Below are positions 18,247-27,135 of a stretch of DNA of 64,000 nucleotides, in pieces. The stretch is taken from positions 1 to 64,000 of the forward strand of contig CALMSR010000053.1 in the NCBI GenBank assembly GCA_937872465.1, written 5' to 3'. The DNA is from an uncultured Paracoccaceae bacterium. Lineage in GTDB: Bacteria; Pseudomonadota; Alphaproteobacteria; Rhodobacterales; Rhodobacteraceae. How positions within the stretch are numbered: the first letter of the stretch is position 1; the number at the start of each line of letters is the position of its first letter. The translations under genes were made by a program, and so were the position numbers. The notes under the pieces were generated by a model. That model worked only from the letters and a program-made list of their open reading frames with translations. It was not told the origin of the DNA and did no database searches.

Positions 18247-19296
18247 ATGAAGCTCTTCACCTGCGGCACCTGCGGGCAGATGCTGCATTTCGAGAATTCG
18301 TCCTGCCTCAATTGCGGCGCGACGCTGGGCTTCCGCCCGGACCTTCTCGAGCTCGCGACGCTCGTGCCGCGGGAGGCCGGCGGCTTCGCGACGGTCCGCG
18401 ATCCGGTGAGCGCCTGGGCCTTCTGCGCCAATGCCGCATCGGGCGGCTGCAACTGGCTGGTGCCCTTGGGCGGCGACGCCTATTGCCCGGCCTGCGGCCT
18501 GAACCGCACCATCCCCGACCTCGACATCGCCGGCAATGCCGAGCGCTGGCGCGCCATCGAGACCGCCAAGCGGCGGCTCATCTATGCGCTCCGCCGCTTC
18601 GGCCTGCCGATGACCAGCCAGCACGAGGATGCCGCGCATGGCCTCGCCTTCGACTTCCTCGCCGATGCGGGCGCGGAGCCGGTGATGACCGGCCATGCCG
18701 ACGGGCTGGTGACCATCAACATCGCGGAGGCTGATTCCGCCGAGCGCGAGCGGCGGCGGCTGGAGCTGGGCGAGCCCTACCGCACCCTGCTCGGCCATCT
18801 GCGCCACGAGGTCGGCCATTACTACTGGGACCTGCTGGTGCGCGACGGCGGCCGGCTCGAGGCGGCGCGCGCGGTCTTCGGCGACGAGCGCGCCGATTAC
18901 GCCGAGGCGCTCGAACGCCATTACGCGAACGGCCCGCCCCCGGACTGGCAATCGGGCTTCGTCAGCGCCTATGCGACCATGCATCCCTGGGAGGATTTCG
19001 CCGAGACCTGGACGCATTATTTCCACATGGTCGACACGCTGGACACGGCCGCGAGCTTCGGGCTGGCGCTCGACCCGCAGGTGACGGCGCGCGACGCGGA
19101 GGCGCCCGAGATCGCCTTCGATCCCTACCGGGCGCCGGATTGCCGGAGCCTCGTCGAGGCCTGGCTGCCGCTCACCGTGGCGCTCAACAGCCTCAACCGC
19201 TCGATGGGCCAGCCCGACCTCTATCCCTTCGTGCTCAGCGCGCCGGCCATCGCCAAGCTCGGCTTCGTCCACGACCTGGTGCAGCCGCCCGCCTGA
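18247..19296 (+). CDS. Zinc-ribbon metallopeptidase (peptidase Mx/DUF2248 type)
   Basis: This 349-residue protein opens with a zinc ribbon (C6-x2-C9 and C20-x2-C23, MKLFTCGTCG) and a second CPACG pair near residue 80. A gluzincin-like domain follows with HEVGHYYW, where HEVGH is at 187-191 and a likely third ligand lies in the WEDFAETWTHYFH block further on. The combination matches the putative zinc-binding metallopeptidase family PF15887. No signal peptide is present, so it is cytoplasmic. It is tightly packed behind cobT and the PLDc_N protein, and 58 bp ahead of the MoaD-like gene. The substrate is unknown. Confidence 0.85.
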   Translation: MKLFTCGTCGQMLHFENSSCLNCGATLGFRPDLLELATLVPREAGGFATVRDPVSAWAFCANAASGGCNWLVPLGGDAYCPACGLNRTIPDLDIAGNAERWRAIETAKRRLIYALRRFGLPMTSQHEDAAHGLAFDFLADAGAEPVMTGHADGLVTINIAEADSAERERRRLELGEPYRTLLGHLRHEVGHYYWDLLVRDGGRLEAARAVFGDERADYAEALERHYANGPPPDWQSGFVSAYATMHPWEDFAETWTHYFHMVDTLDTAASFGLALDPQVTARDAEAPEIAFDPYRAPDCRSLVEAWLPLTVALNSLNRSMGQPDLYPFVLSAPAIAKLGFVHDLVQPPA

Positions 19297-19354
19297 ACGG
19301 GCCTTTGCAGCGCGGGTGCCTTGTGCGACACTTCGCGCGAAAGCAGCCGCAACC

Positions 19355-19624
19355 ATGCCCCAGGTCAGTTTCACCGCCAATCTGAGGCGCCACCGCGAGA
19401 CCCCCGTCACCGCGGTCGAGGGCGCGACGGTGCGCGAGGCGCTGGACGCGGTCTTCGCCGAGGATCCGCTCCTGCGCGGCTACGTGCTCGACGAGCAGGG
19501 CCGGCTGCGGCGCCATGTCAATGTCTTCGTCAACAACGCGATGATTGCGGACAGGCTGGGGCTCGCCGACCCGGTCGGCCGCGACGACGAGATCTACGTG
19601 CTTCAGGCGCTTTCGGGAGGGTGA
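19355..19624 (+). CDS. MoaD/ThiS-like sulfur-carrier protein
   Basis: An 89-residue beta-grasp protein with the family core VREALDAVFAEDP, RGYVLDEQG, RHVNVFVN and DEIYVLQALSGG. The C-terminal Gly-Gly is the site that would be adenylated and thiocarboxylated by an E1-like enzyme. The ATG at 19355 gives the family length. It is followed after 3 bp by the Asp-box propeller gene, so the two are translationally close. No moaE, moeB or thiF is in the window, so this is probably not the molybdopterin MoaD. The partner and target are unknown. Confidence 0.87.
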   Translation: MPQVSFTANLRRHRETPVTAVEGATVREALDAVFAEDPLLRGYVLDEQGRLRRHVNVFVNNAMIADRLGLADPVGRDDEIYVLQALSGG

Positions 19625-19627
19625 GGC

Positions 19628-20710
19628 ATGACGGAAGGGCTCTATGTCGCCAGCCGCAAGGGGCTGGTGCCGATCCGGCGCAGGAACCGCGGCTGGGAGG
19701 CCGGCGCCGCCGCCTTCCTCGGCGAGCCGGTCACCGCGATCCTGCGCGACCCGCGCGACGGCACGCTCTATGCCGCGCTGCGGCTGGGGCATTTCGGCTG
19801 CAAGCTGCACCGCTCCGGGGATGACGGCGCGAGCTGGGAGGAACTGCCCGCCCCCGCCTATCCGGCCGCGCCGGAGCCGGATGCCGAGGCGCCGGCCCTC
19901 GACATGATCTGGACGCTGGCGCCGGGCGGGCCGGACCGGCCGGGCGAGATCTGGGCCGGCACCCTGCCCGGCGGGCTCTTCATGAGCCCCGACCGGGGCG
20001 AGACCTGGTCGCTGGTCGACTCGCTCTGGTCGCGGCCCGAACGGGGCGAATGGTTCGGCGGCGGCTTCGACCATCCCGGCATCCATTCGATCTGCATCGA
20101 CCCGCGCGACCCCGAGCGCATGACCCTCGGCATCTCCTGCGGCGGCGTCTGGAAGAGCGACGACCGCGGCGCCACCTGGCGGCTCGCGGGACAGGGCCTG
20201 CGCAACGCCTATATGCCGCCCGAGCGCGCCTATGACGCCAATGTCCAGGACCCGCATCTCGTCGCCACCTGCGCCGCCGCGCCCGACGTGGTCTGGTGCC
20301 AGCATCACAACGGCATCTTCCGCTCCACCGACGGAGCGGAGACCTTCGGCGAGATCGAGGCGCCGATGCCCTCGGTCTTCGGCTTCGCCGTCGCGCCGCA
20401 TCCCGCGGACCCCGCGACCGCCTGGTTCGCGCCCGCGGTCAAGGACGAATGCCGGGTGCCGGTCGACGGCCGCATGGTGGTCACCCGGACGCGCGACGGC
20501 GGCGCGAGCTTCGAGGTGCTCGGCCGCGGCCTGCCCGAGCGCGGCAGCTACGATCTCGTCTATCGCCACGCGCTGGTGGTGGATGCGGGCGGCGAGTGCC
20601 TCGCCATGGGCTCGACCACCGGCAATCTCTGGGTCAGCGAGAACGGCGGCGAGGAATGGCAGCAGATCGACGCGCATCTGCCGCCGATCGCCCAGGTGGC
20701 CTTCGTCTGA
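19628..20710 (+). CDS. Asp-box (BNR/sialidase-like) beta-propeller protein
   Basis: This 360-residue protein has no signal peptide and contains six Asp-box motifs of the S-x-D-x-G-x-x-W/F type: SGDDGASW, SPDRGETW, SDDRGATW, STDGAETF, TRDGGASF and SENGGEEW. This is the fold of sialidases and of photosynthesis-assembly/VPS10-like propellers. I do not see the arginine triad of true sialidases, so enzymatic activity is doubtful. It is the last gene of the cobS-led run and directly follows the MoaD-like gene, an association that suggests a joint function. Confidence 0.82.
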   Translation: MTEGLYVASRKGLVPIRRRNRGWEAGAAAFLGEPVTAILRDPRDGTLYAALRLGHFGCKLHRSGDDGASWEELPAPAYPAAPEPDAEAPALDMIWTLAPGGPDRPGEIWAGTLPGGLFMSPDRGETWSLVDSLWSRPERGEWFGGGFDHPGIHSICIDPRDPERMTLGISCGGVWKSDDRGATWRLAGQGLRNAYMPPERAYDANVQDPHLVATCAAAPDVVWCQHHNGIFRSTDGAETFGEIEAPMPSVFGFAVAPHPADPATAWFAPAVKDECRVPVDGRMVVTRTRDGGASFEVLGRGLPERGSYDLVYRHALVVDAGGECLAMGSTTGNLWVSENGGEEWQQIDAHLPPIAQVAFV

Positions 20711-21017
20711 CCGGGCATCGAGCGGTCTTGCGTTCCGGCACGCTGCGCGGCTTCATGAACGCGAGGGTTTCACCATCCCGCCCGTGCGTCAGCACGGGCA
20801 GCGGCCAGCCCACCCCCCAGGGGTGGCCGCTTCGCGACCTCCCCGTGGGCCGGCCGCTGCCCTTTGCGCGGGTGGGTAGGGTCTCGCGGGCAGAGAGCAG
20901 GCGTGTGTCGCGCAGCGTGAAGATCCGGTTAACGCGGGAAGACTTCCCACATGATTCCAACATGATGGCCCGATGTGCGCGCGCGCGCAAAGCCCGGATC
21001 GGATCCCGCCGGGCCCT
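20711..21017. other. 307-bp intergenic gap with palindromic element
   Basis: No coding sequence supported. The left half is taken up by the GC-rich repeat at 20771-20882. The right half, around 20920-20970, is less GC-rich (ggttaacgcgggaaga, then ccacatgattccaacatg) and may be the 3' flank of the convergent small membrane-protein gene. No U-tract terminator is seen. Confidence 0.5.
20771..20882. repeat. GC-rich intergenic palindromic repeat, copy 2
   Basis: It begins caccatcccgcc as in copies 1 and 3. It has a perfect 7-bp hairpin with a GTCA loop (20781-20798) and a perfect 11-bp long-range inverted repeat, GGGCAGCGGCC at 20796-20806 with GGCCGCTGCCC at 20852-20862. The end gggtgggtagggt roughly mirrors the beginning. 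The whole can fold as a branched structure. Confidence 0.55.
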
Positions 21018-21296
21018 TCAGCGCGCCCGGGACACCCAGAGCAGCATCGCCAGCGCGGCGAGGACCAGCGCCAGCGGCAGCGCCATGAGGAAGGCCCCGA
21101 CCGGATCCCACAAGAGGAACCCGTGCAGCTGCCAGCCCTCGACGAACCGGGCGTGCCAGCCGGGCCAGACCCCGGCCAGCGCCTGGTCGATCGAGCGCAG
21201 GCGATAGGCATAGCCCTGGCCGAGCGTGGCCTGCCAATCGGCAACGGCGAGAAGGAAGGCTGCGCCCATCAGCAGGGCCGCGAGAAGAATTCGCAT
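21018..21296 (-). CDS. Small membrane protein, unknown function
   Basis: A 92-residue protein with a hydrophobic N-terminal segment (MRILLAALLMGAAFLLAV, possibly an uncleaved anchor) and a second transmembrane segment near the C-terminus (FLMALPLALVLAALAMLLW). Between them is a Trp-rich periplasmic loop (VWPGWHARFVEGWQLHG). I do not recognise the family. It is divergent from the aminopeptidase P gene. Coding looks real because of the regular two-helix layout, but there is no homology evidence to quote. Confidence 0.5.
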   Translation of the reverse strand: MRILLAALLMGAAFLLAVADWQATLGQGYAYRLRSIDQALAGVWPGWHARFVEGWQLHGFLLWDPVGAFLMALPLALVLAALAMLLWVSRAR

Positions 21297-21451
21297 GGCA
21301 TTCTCGGTTTGCAGACGGTCGCGGCATAGGCGACCTCAACTTACAGGCGATTCATCTACTCGTAATCCTACCTTCATTGACGCGCGCTGCAAACCGCCGT
21401 TTAGAGAGAGCGGTTAACAGGCCGCCCGACCGGCGGCGCCAGGGATCGCCG

Positions 21452-23269
21452 ATGCTCCAGGATTTCCACCGCCGCACCACCCCCGAGACCGCCGCAGTTC
21501 GCCTGCCGCCCCTGCGCCGGGTCATGGAGGAGGCCGGGGTCGACGGCTTCCTCGTGCCGCGCGCCGACGCGCATCAGGGCGAGACCGTGGCGCCGCGGGA
21601 CGAGCGGCTGGCCTGGCTCACCGGCTTCACCGGATCGGCCGGCCTCGCCGTCGTCACCGCGGCGCAGGCCGCGCTCTTCGTCGACAGCCGCTACACGCTC
21701 CAGGCCCGCACCGAGGTGGACGCCACGCGCTTCGCGCTCTGCCGCCACCCCGAGGACAAGCCCGCCGACTGGCTCGCCGGCGCCCTGCCCGAGGGCGGCC
21801 GGATCGGCTTCGACCCCTGGCTGCACACGTTCGGCGAGATCGAGGCGCTGCGCGAGGCGCTGGCGCCGCACGGGCTCGAGCTCGTCGGCATCCACAATCT
21901 CGTCGATGCGGTCTGGGAGGACCAGCCCGAAGCCCCCAGGGCGCGGATCCGCCCGCATGCCGAGACGCTCGCCGGCCGCAGCGCCGCCGAGAAGCGCGAG
22001 ACCCTCGCCGCGGACCTGCGCGAGAACGACCTCGCCGCCGCGGTGATCGCCGCGCCCGATTCGATCGCCTGGCTCCTGAACCTGCGCGGCGGCGACGTGG
22101 CGCGGACCCCGGTGGCGCATGCCTTCGTGATCCTCCATGCCGAGGGGCGGGTCGATCTCTTCGCCGATCCCGCCAAGGTCGATGCCGGGCTGCGCAGCCA
22201 TCTCGGCAACGAAGTGGCGATCCACGCGCCCGGGGATCTCGGCCATCACGTCGCCGAGCTGACCGGCCGGGTCGCGCTCGACAAGGCCCGCACCCCGGTC
22301 TGGATCGCCGACCGGCTCGCCGCCGCCTCCGGGGCGGCGATCGTCTGGCGCACCGATCCCTGCATCCTGCCCAAGGCCTGCAAGACCGAGGCCGAGATCG
22401 CCGGCGCCCGCAGCGCGCATCGCCGCGACGGCGCGGCGATGGTCGCCTTCCTCGCCTGGCTCGACCGGACCGCAGCCCGGGGCGGCCTGACCGAGATCGA
22501 CGTGGTGCGCCGGCTCGAGGAGATCCGCACCGCCACCGGGGCCCTGCGCGACATCGCCTTCGAGACGATCTGCGGCGCCGGCCCCGACGGCGCCATCGTG
22601 CATTACCGCGTGAACGAGGCCACCAACCGCACCATCGCGCCCGGCGACCTCCTGCTCGTCGACAGCGGCGCCCAATACGACGACGGCACCACCGACATCA
22701 CCCGCACCCTGGCGACCGGCCCGGGGCCGGCGGACGCGCGCCGGCGCTTCACCCTCGTCCTGCGCGGACTGATCGCCATGTCGCGGCTGCGCTGGCCCGA
22801 GGGCCTCGCCGGGCGCGACATCGACGCGGTGGCGCGCACCGCGCTCTGGCAGGCCGGGCTCGACTACGACCACGGCACCGGCCACGGGGTGGGATCCTAC
22901 CTCGGCGTGCACGAAGGCCCCGCCGGCCTCTCGCGGCGCTCCACCGAGCCGATCCGCGCGGGAATGATCCTGTCGATCGAGCCGGGCAATTACCGCGAGG
23001 GCCTCTACGGCATCCGCATCGAAAACCTTGCCGTGGTCCGGCCCGCGGAAATTCCCGAGGGCGGCGAGCGGCCGATGCACGGCTTCGAGACCCTCACCCT
23101 CGCCCCGATCGACCGCCGCCTGATCGACGCGGACCTGCTCGACCCCGCCGAACGGCAATGGCTCGACGCCTATCACGCCCGCGTCGCCGCGGATCTCGCG
23201 CCGCTCGTCGATGCCGGGGATGCGGCATGGCTCGCCGCCGCCTGCCGGCCGCTTGCCGACGGTCCGTAG
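21452..23269 (+). CDS. Xaa-Pro aminopeptidase (M24B, long form)
   Basis: This 605-residue protein is an aminopeptidase P-like enzyme of the three-domain type with two creatinase-like N-terminal domains and a C-terminal pita-bread domain. Metal ligands are visible: two Asp in DSGAQYDDGTTDITRT, His in GTGHGVGSYL, Glu in SIEPGNY and Glu in GIRIENL. It cleaves N-terminal residues before proline in the cytoplasm. The ATG at 21452 (MLQDFHRR) starts the family N-terminus. It is convergent with recN, 41 bp apart. Confidence 0.93.
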   Translation: MLQDFHRRTTPETAAVRLPPLRRVMEEAGVDGFLVPRADAHQGETVAPRDERLAWLTGFTGSAGLAVVTAAQAALFVDSRYTLQARTEVDATRFALCRHPEDKPADWLAGALPEGGRIGFDPWLHTFGEIEALREALAPHGLELVGIHNLVDAVWEDQPEAPRARIRPHAETLAGRSAAEKRETLAADLRENDLAAAVIAAPDSIAWLLNLRGGDVARTPVAHAFVILHAEGRVDLFADPAKVDAGLRSHLGNEVAIHAPGDLGHHVAELTGRVALDKARTPVWIADRLAAASGAAIVWRTDPCILPKACKTEAEIAGARSAHRRDGAAMVAFLAWLDRTAARGGLTEIDVVRRLEEIRTATGALRDIAFETICGAGPDGAIVHYRVNEATNRTIAPGDLLLVDSGAQYDDGTTDITRTLATGPGPADARRRFTLVLRGLIAMSRLRWPEGLAGRDIDAVARTALWQAGLDYDHGTGHGVGSYLGVHEGPAGLSRRSTEPIRAGMILSIEPGNYREGLYGIRIENLAVVRPAEIPEGGERPMHGFETLTLAPIDRRLIDADLLDPAERQWLDAYHARVAADLAPLVDAGDAAWLAAACRPLADGP

Positions 23270-23310
23270 CCCGGCCGATCGGCCCGCAGCGGCGACGGCG
23301 GCGCCGCCGC

Positions 23311-24960
23311 TCACCCCTCCATCAGCACCCCGGCCGCGGCGCGGGCCTCGTCGGTGATCACGTCGCCGGCCAGCATGCGCGCGATCTCCTCGCGGCGCTG
23401 GGCCGCCGTGAGCCGGGTGACCTCGGTGCGCGCCGCGCCGCCCGCGACGGTCTTGCCGACCCGCCAGTGATGCCGGCCGCGCGCCGCGACCTGCGGCGCA
23501 TGGGTCACCACCAGCACCTGCGCGCGCTCGCCGAGCGCCTGCAGCCGGCGCCCCACCGCATCCGCCGTGGCGCCGCCCACGCCGCGGTCGATCTCGTCGA
23601 AGATCAGCGTCAGCGCCCCGCTCTCTCCGCCGAGGCAAACCTTCAGCGCCAGCAGGAAGCGCGAGAGCTCGCCCCCCGAGGCGATGCGGTCGATCGGCCC
23701 CGGCGCGGCACCGGGATTGGTCGCGACGGTGAAGCGCACCCGGTCGCTGCCCCCCGGCCCGGGCTCGCCGGGCGCGATCTCGGTGACGAAGACCGCCCGC
23801 TCGAGCTTCAGCGCCGGCAGTTCCCCGGCCATCATCGCATCGAGGCGCAGCGCCGCCTCGGCGCGCCGCGCCGAGAGCACCCCGGCCGACGCCGCATAGG
23901 CCGCCTCCGCCGCGGCCAGCTCCGCCGCGAGGCGATCCAGATCGGCATCGGCCTCCTCCACGGCCCGCAGCCGTGCCCGCAGGTCCGCGGCGAGATCCGC
24001 CAGCGCATCGGGCGGAACCTGATGCTTGCGCGCGAGGCCGCGGATCGCGAAGAGCCGCTCCTCGACCCGCTCCAGCTCGCCCGGATCGATGCCGATCGCC
24101 GCCTGCACCGCCTCCACGACGCCGAGCACCTCGGAGAGCTCGCCGAGCAGCCGCCCGAGCCCGTCGAGCGCCGGGTCGAGCAGGCCCTCGGCGGGTCCCG
24201 CCGCCGCCTCCAGCCGGCGTAGCGCCTCGACGAGCGGCGCCTCCGCCCCCTCGGGTCCCAGCGCCTCCGCCGCCCGCGCCACATCCGCGCGGATCCGCTC
24301 CGCCGCCCGCAGCGCCCGGCGCCGCGCGTCCAGCGCGGCCTCCTCCTCCGGCTCCGGGGCGAGCGCGTCGAGCTCGGCCAGGGCATGGGCGAGATAATCC
24401 GCATCCCGCGCCGCCTCCTCCCGCGCCGCCTTCGCCGCCTCGAACGCCGCCGCGGCGCCTGCGCGCGCGGCCCAGGCCTGCCGCACCGCGAGGGCCTGGT
24501 CGCCCGCCCCGGCGAAATCGTCGAGCAGGTCGCGATGGCCGCGCGGATCGAGCAGGCCGCGGTCGTCCTGCTGGCCCTGCAGCTCGACCAGCGCATCGGC
24601 GAGCGCGCGGAGCATCTCGGCCGTCACCCGGCGGTCGTTGACCCAGGCCTGGCGGCGGCCGTCGGCCCCGAGGCTGCGCCGCAGCAGCAGCAGATCCTCC
24701 TCGGGCAGGCCGCCCGCGCGCAGGATCGCCTGCGCCGCATGGCCCTCGGGAAGCTCGAATTCGGCGGTCACCTCGCCCCGGGCGGCCCCGCTGCGCACCA
24801 GATCGCCCCGCCCGCGCCAGCCGAGCACGAAGCCGAGAGAATCGAGCAGGATCGACTTGCCGGCCCCGGTCTCGCCGGTCAGCACGTTCAGCCCGGGCTC
24901 GAAGCCGAGCTCCGCGCGCTCGATCAGGACCATGTCGCGGATTGTCAGCGCGCGCAGCAT
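23311..24960 (-). CDS. recN: DNA repair protein RecN
   Basis: RecN is an SMC-like ATPase that helps in double-strand break repair. The 549-residue protein has Walker A GETGAGKS at 29-36 and long coiled-coil segments around 150-360. Near the C-terminus are the ABC signature-like SGGELSRFLLALK, Walker B LIFDEIDRGVGGATA and the VTHAPQVAARG switch. It is the last gene of the minus-strand dcw-lpxC-bamD run, 19 bp after bamD. I saw no clear LexA box directly before it. Confidence 0.96.
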   Translation of the reverse strand: MLRALTIRDMVLIERAELGFEPGLNVLTGETGAGKSILLDSLGFVLGWRGRGDLVRSGAARGEVTAEFELPEGHAAQAILRAGGLPEEDLLLLRRSLGADGRRQAWVNDRRVTAEMLRALADALVELQGQQDDRGLLDPRGHRDLLDDFAGAGDQALAVRQAWAARAGAAAAFEAAKAAREEAARDADYLAHALAELDALAPEPEEEAALDARRRALRAAERIRADVARAAEALGPEGAEAPLVEALRRLEAAAGPAEGLLDPALDGLGRLLGELSEVLGVVEAVQAAIGIDPGELERVEERLFAIRGLARKHQVPPDALADLAADLRARLRAVEEADADLDRLAAELAAAEAAYAASAGVLSARRAEAALRLDAMMAGELPALKLERAVFVTEIAPGEPGPGGSDRVRFTVATNPGAAPGPIDRIASGGELSRFLLALKVCLGGESGALTLIFDEIDRGVGGATADAVGRRLQALGERAQVLVVTHAPQVAARGRHHWRVGKTVAGGAARTEVTRLTAAQRREEIARMLAGDVITDEARAAAGVLMEG

Positions 24961-24979
24961 CCCGGCCCGTCGTCAGCCC

Positions 24980-25846
24980 TCAGCGCCATTTCCCCTGCAC
25001 CACCTGCCGATAGGTCTGGTTCAGCCAGCTGCCGCTCTCCACATCGGCCGGACGCAAGCCCCGGCCGGTCAGGAGCACGTAGCTGTCGGCGTACCAGGGC
25101 GAGCCGCGGAAATTATGCCCCAGGATCGCCGCCGCAGTCTGGGCCTCGTCGACCAGCCCGAGCGAGAGATAGCTCTCGACCAGGCGATGCAGGGCCTCCG
25201 GCGTGTGGGTGGTCGTCTGGTAATCCTCGACCACCACCCGGAAGCGGTTGATCGCCGCGGTATAGAAGCCCCGGTTGAGGTAGTAGCGCCCGATCTCCAT
25301 CTCCTTGCCCGCGAGATGGTCGAGTGCCAACTCGAACTTCAGCTGCGCGGAGGCCGCGTATTCGCTGTCGGGATAGCGCTCGATGATGTCGCGCATCTCC
25401 TGCAGCGCATCGAAGGTATTGGACTGGTCGCGGCCGATGTCGACGATCTGGTCGTAATAGCTCAGCGCGATCAGGAACTGCGCATAGGGCGCGTCCACGT
25501 CCGCGGGATAGAAATCGAGATAGCGTTCCGCCGCCGCCCGGCTCTCGGCGAAGAGCGAGCCCTCGTGATAGGCGAAGGCCGACATCAGCATCGCGCGCTT
25601 GGCCCATTCCGAATAGGGATAGAGCCGCTCGACCTCGCCGAACATCTCGCCGGCTTCGCGCGGCTGGTTGGTGGCGAGCAGGGCCTCGCCGTCGAGATAG
25701 ATCTCCTGCGGCGATCGCGTTTCGATGGGGGCCGTCGGCTGGCCTCCCAGCGAGGCGGGCAGATAGCTGCAGGCCCCCAGCGCGAGCGTCATTCCGAAAG
25801 TGGCGGCAAGTGCCGGAAACCGCCCCCAACGTCGCACGAAAATCAT
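24980..25846 (-). CDS. bamD: Outer-membrane assembly lipoprotein BamD
   Basis: BamD is the essential lipoprotein of the BAM complex that folds outer-membrane proteins. The 288-residue protein has a signal peptide with lipobox LALGAC (Cys26 becomes the lipid-bearing N-terminus) and five TPR-like repeats, for example YLDGEALLATNQPREAGEMF and DYQTTTHTPEALHRLVESYL. The ATG at 25846 follows a GGGG Shine-Dalgarno. It lies between lpxC (136-bp gap) and recN (19 bp), the standard order in Rhodobacterales. Confidence 0.95.
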   Translation of the reverse strand: MIFVRRWGRFPALAATFGMTLALGACSYLPASLGGQPTAPIETRSPQEIYLDGEALLATNQPREAGEMFGEVERLYPYSEWAKRAMLMSAFAYHEGSLFAESRAAAERYLDFYPADVDAPYAQFLIALSYYDQIVDIGRDQSNTFDALQEMRDIIERYPDSEYAASAQLKFELALDHLAGKEMEIGRYYLNRGFYTAAINRFRVVVEDYQTTTHTPEALHRLVESYLSLGLVDEAQTAAAILGHNFRGSPWYADSYVLLTGRGLRPADVESGSWLNQTYRQVVQGKWR

Positions 25847-25982
25847 CGCTACCCCTGAGGCTTTCGACCCGACGAAGCGCCGCGCGGGCCCCGTCGACGG
25901 CAACGAGGTAGCACAGCTTTCCGGGGGGTTGAAACGAAAAGCGCAGCCCTGCCGGGCTGCACCCTTCGACCGCCGCTCCGCC

Positions 25983-26900
25983 TCAGCCGGCGCGGCGCAG
26001 ATCCGCAATGCCGAGGCCCGCGCCGGGCAGGCGGCGCGCGGTGGCGGCGTCGATGACGACCTCCTCCCAGGCGCCCTCGGTCGCGAAGAGCCGCCGCAGC
26101 AGCCGGTTCGTGAGGCCGTGGCCGGCCCGGACCCCGCGATAGGCGCCGAGGATCGGCGCGCCCGCGAGCGCGAGGTCGCCGACCGCGTCGAGCATCTTGT
26201 GCCGCACGCATTCGTCCACCCGCCGGAAACCGCCGGGGTTGAGCACGCGGTCGCCCTCGACGACCACGGCATTGTCGAGCGAGCCGCCCAGCGCCAGCCC
26301 GCCGGCGCGCATCGCCTCGACCTCCGCCCGCCGGCAGAAGGTGCGGCAATCGCTCAGCTCGTGCACGAAGGCGCCGTTGACCATCGCCATGGCGCGGGAC
26401 TGCCGGCCGATCGCCGCATCGGGAAAGTCGATCTCGAAATCGATCGAGAGCGTCTGGGCGGGCGCGAGCTCCGCCCGCGCGTCGCCCTCCACCACGCGCA
26501 CCGGCGCGAGCACGCGGATCGCCCGCTGCGGGCCGCCGAGGCCGCGCAGACCCGCGCGCAGGATCGCCTGGACGAAGCGCAGCGAGCTGCCGTCCATGAT
26601 CGGCACCTCCGGCCCGTCGATCTCGACGATGGCATGGGTCACGCCGGTCCCGGCCAGCGCCGCCATCAGATGCTCCACGGTCGAGACCGAGACCCCGGCG
26701 GCATTGCTCAGCACGGTGCAGAGCCGCGTGTCGCTCACCAGGTCGAAGCGCGCGGGGATGACGTTGTCGCGGTCGGTCACGTCCACCCGGCGGAAGCGGA
26801 TGCCGCCCTCGCTGGCGGGACGGAGGCGCAGCCGCGCCGGACGGCCGGAATGGAGCCCCATTCCGACAAGCGTCGTCTCGCCCTTCAAGGTGGTCTGCAT
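25983..26900 (-). CDS. lpxC: UDP-3-O-acyl-N-acetylglucosamine deacetylase LpxC
   Basis: LpxC is the committed zinc deacetylase of lipid A synthesis. At 305 residues it is a normal length. It opens MQTTLKGETTLVGMGLHSG, with a zinc ligand in STVEHLMAAL and the other zinc and catalytic residues in KMLDAVGDLALAG and a His in RAGHGLTNRLL. The 3' end of ftsZ is 235 bp upstream, and a terminator plus its own promoter lie between them. So lpxC is probably transcribed at least partly on its own. Confidence 0.96.
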   Translation of the reverse strand: MQTTLKGETTLVGMGLHSGRPARLRLRPASEGGIRFRRVDVTDRDNVIPARFDLVSDTRLCTVLSNAAGVSVSTVEHLMAALAGTGVTHAIVEIDGPEVPIMDGSSLRFVQAILRAGLRGLGGPQRAIRVLAPVRVVEGDARAELAPAQTLSIDFEIDFPDAAIGRQSRAMAMVNGAFVHELSDCRTFCRRAEVEAMRAGGLALGGSLDNAVVVEGDRVLNPGGFRRVDECVRHKMLDAVGDLALAGAPILGAYRGVRAGHGLTNRLLRRLFATEGAWEEVVIDAATARRLPGAGLGIADLRRAG

Positions 26901-26961
26901 GATGGCCCCCGCACTTCCGACGACGGATTTTCCTGCGAATTCCGCCTGTCTCATGCAGCGC

Positions 26962-26990
26962 AATGTAGGGATTGGCCAAATTCGCGACAA
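26962..26990 (-). promoter_or_regulatory. Candidate lpxC promoter
   Basis: On the minus strand, TTGTCG (26985-26990) and TACATT (26962-26967) are 17 bp apart, about 60 bp before the lpxC start and downstream of the ftsZ terminator. Spacing is ideal; the match to the sigma70 consensus is fair. No experimental support. Confidence 0.45.
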
Positions 26991-27060
26991 ATCAAGCTTT
27001 GTGACCGATTGCAACACTGCACACTCCCGCCGATCGCGCCGCACCGGGGCCGCCCCTGCC

Positions 27061-27092
27061 AAGAAAAAAGGCACCCGGGGGTCCGGATGCCT
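27061..27092 (-). terminator. Rho-independent terminator after ftsZ
   Basis: On the minus strand a 10-bp stem (27083-27092 with 27069-27078, one G-U pair, 4-base loop) is followed directly by ttttttctt. This is a textbook intrinsic terminator about 44 bp after the ftsZ stop. It separates ftsZ from lpxC. Confidence 0.88.
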
Positions 27093-27135
27093 TTGCTCGG
27101 GAGCCGACTTGCGGTGTGTGGGGGGGGGCTCCCGA

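Noticed and set aside
16155..18452. A 765-codon open frame on the minus strand opposite cobT
   Set aside because: It is antisense to a fully recognisable CobT. Its protein is dominated by Arg, Gly, Ala and His with no domain. Long antisense frames are expected at this GC content; similar ones oppose pepP, rluB, cadC-like and ftsA genes.
21377..21451. Longer N-terminus for the aminopeptidase P gene
   Set aside because: The upstream in-frame extension is Arg-rich without similarity to the family, and the ATG at 21452 begins the usual N-terminus.
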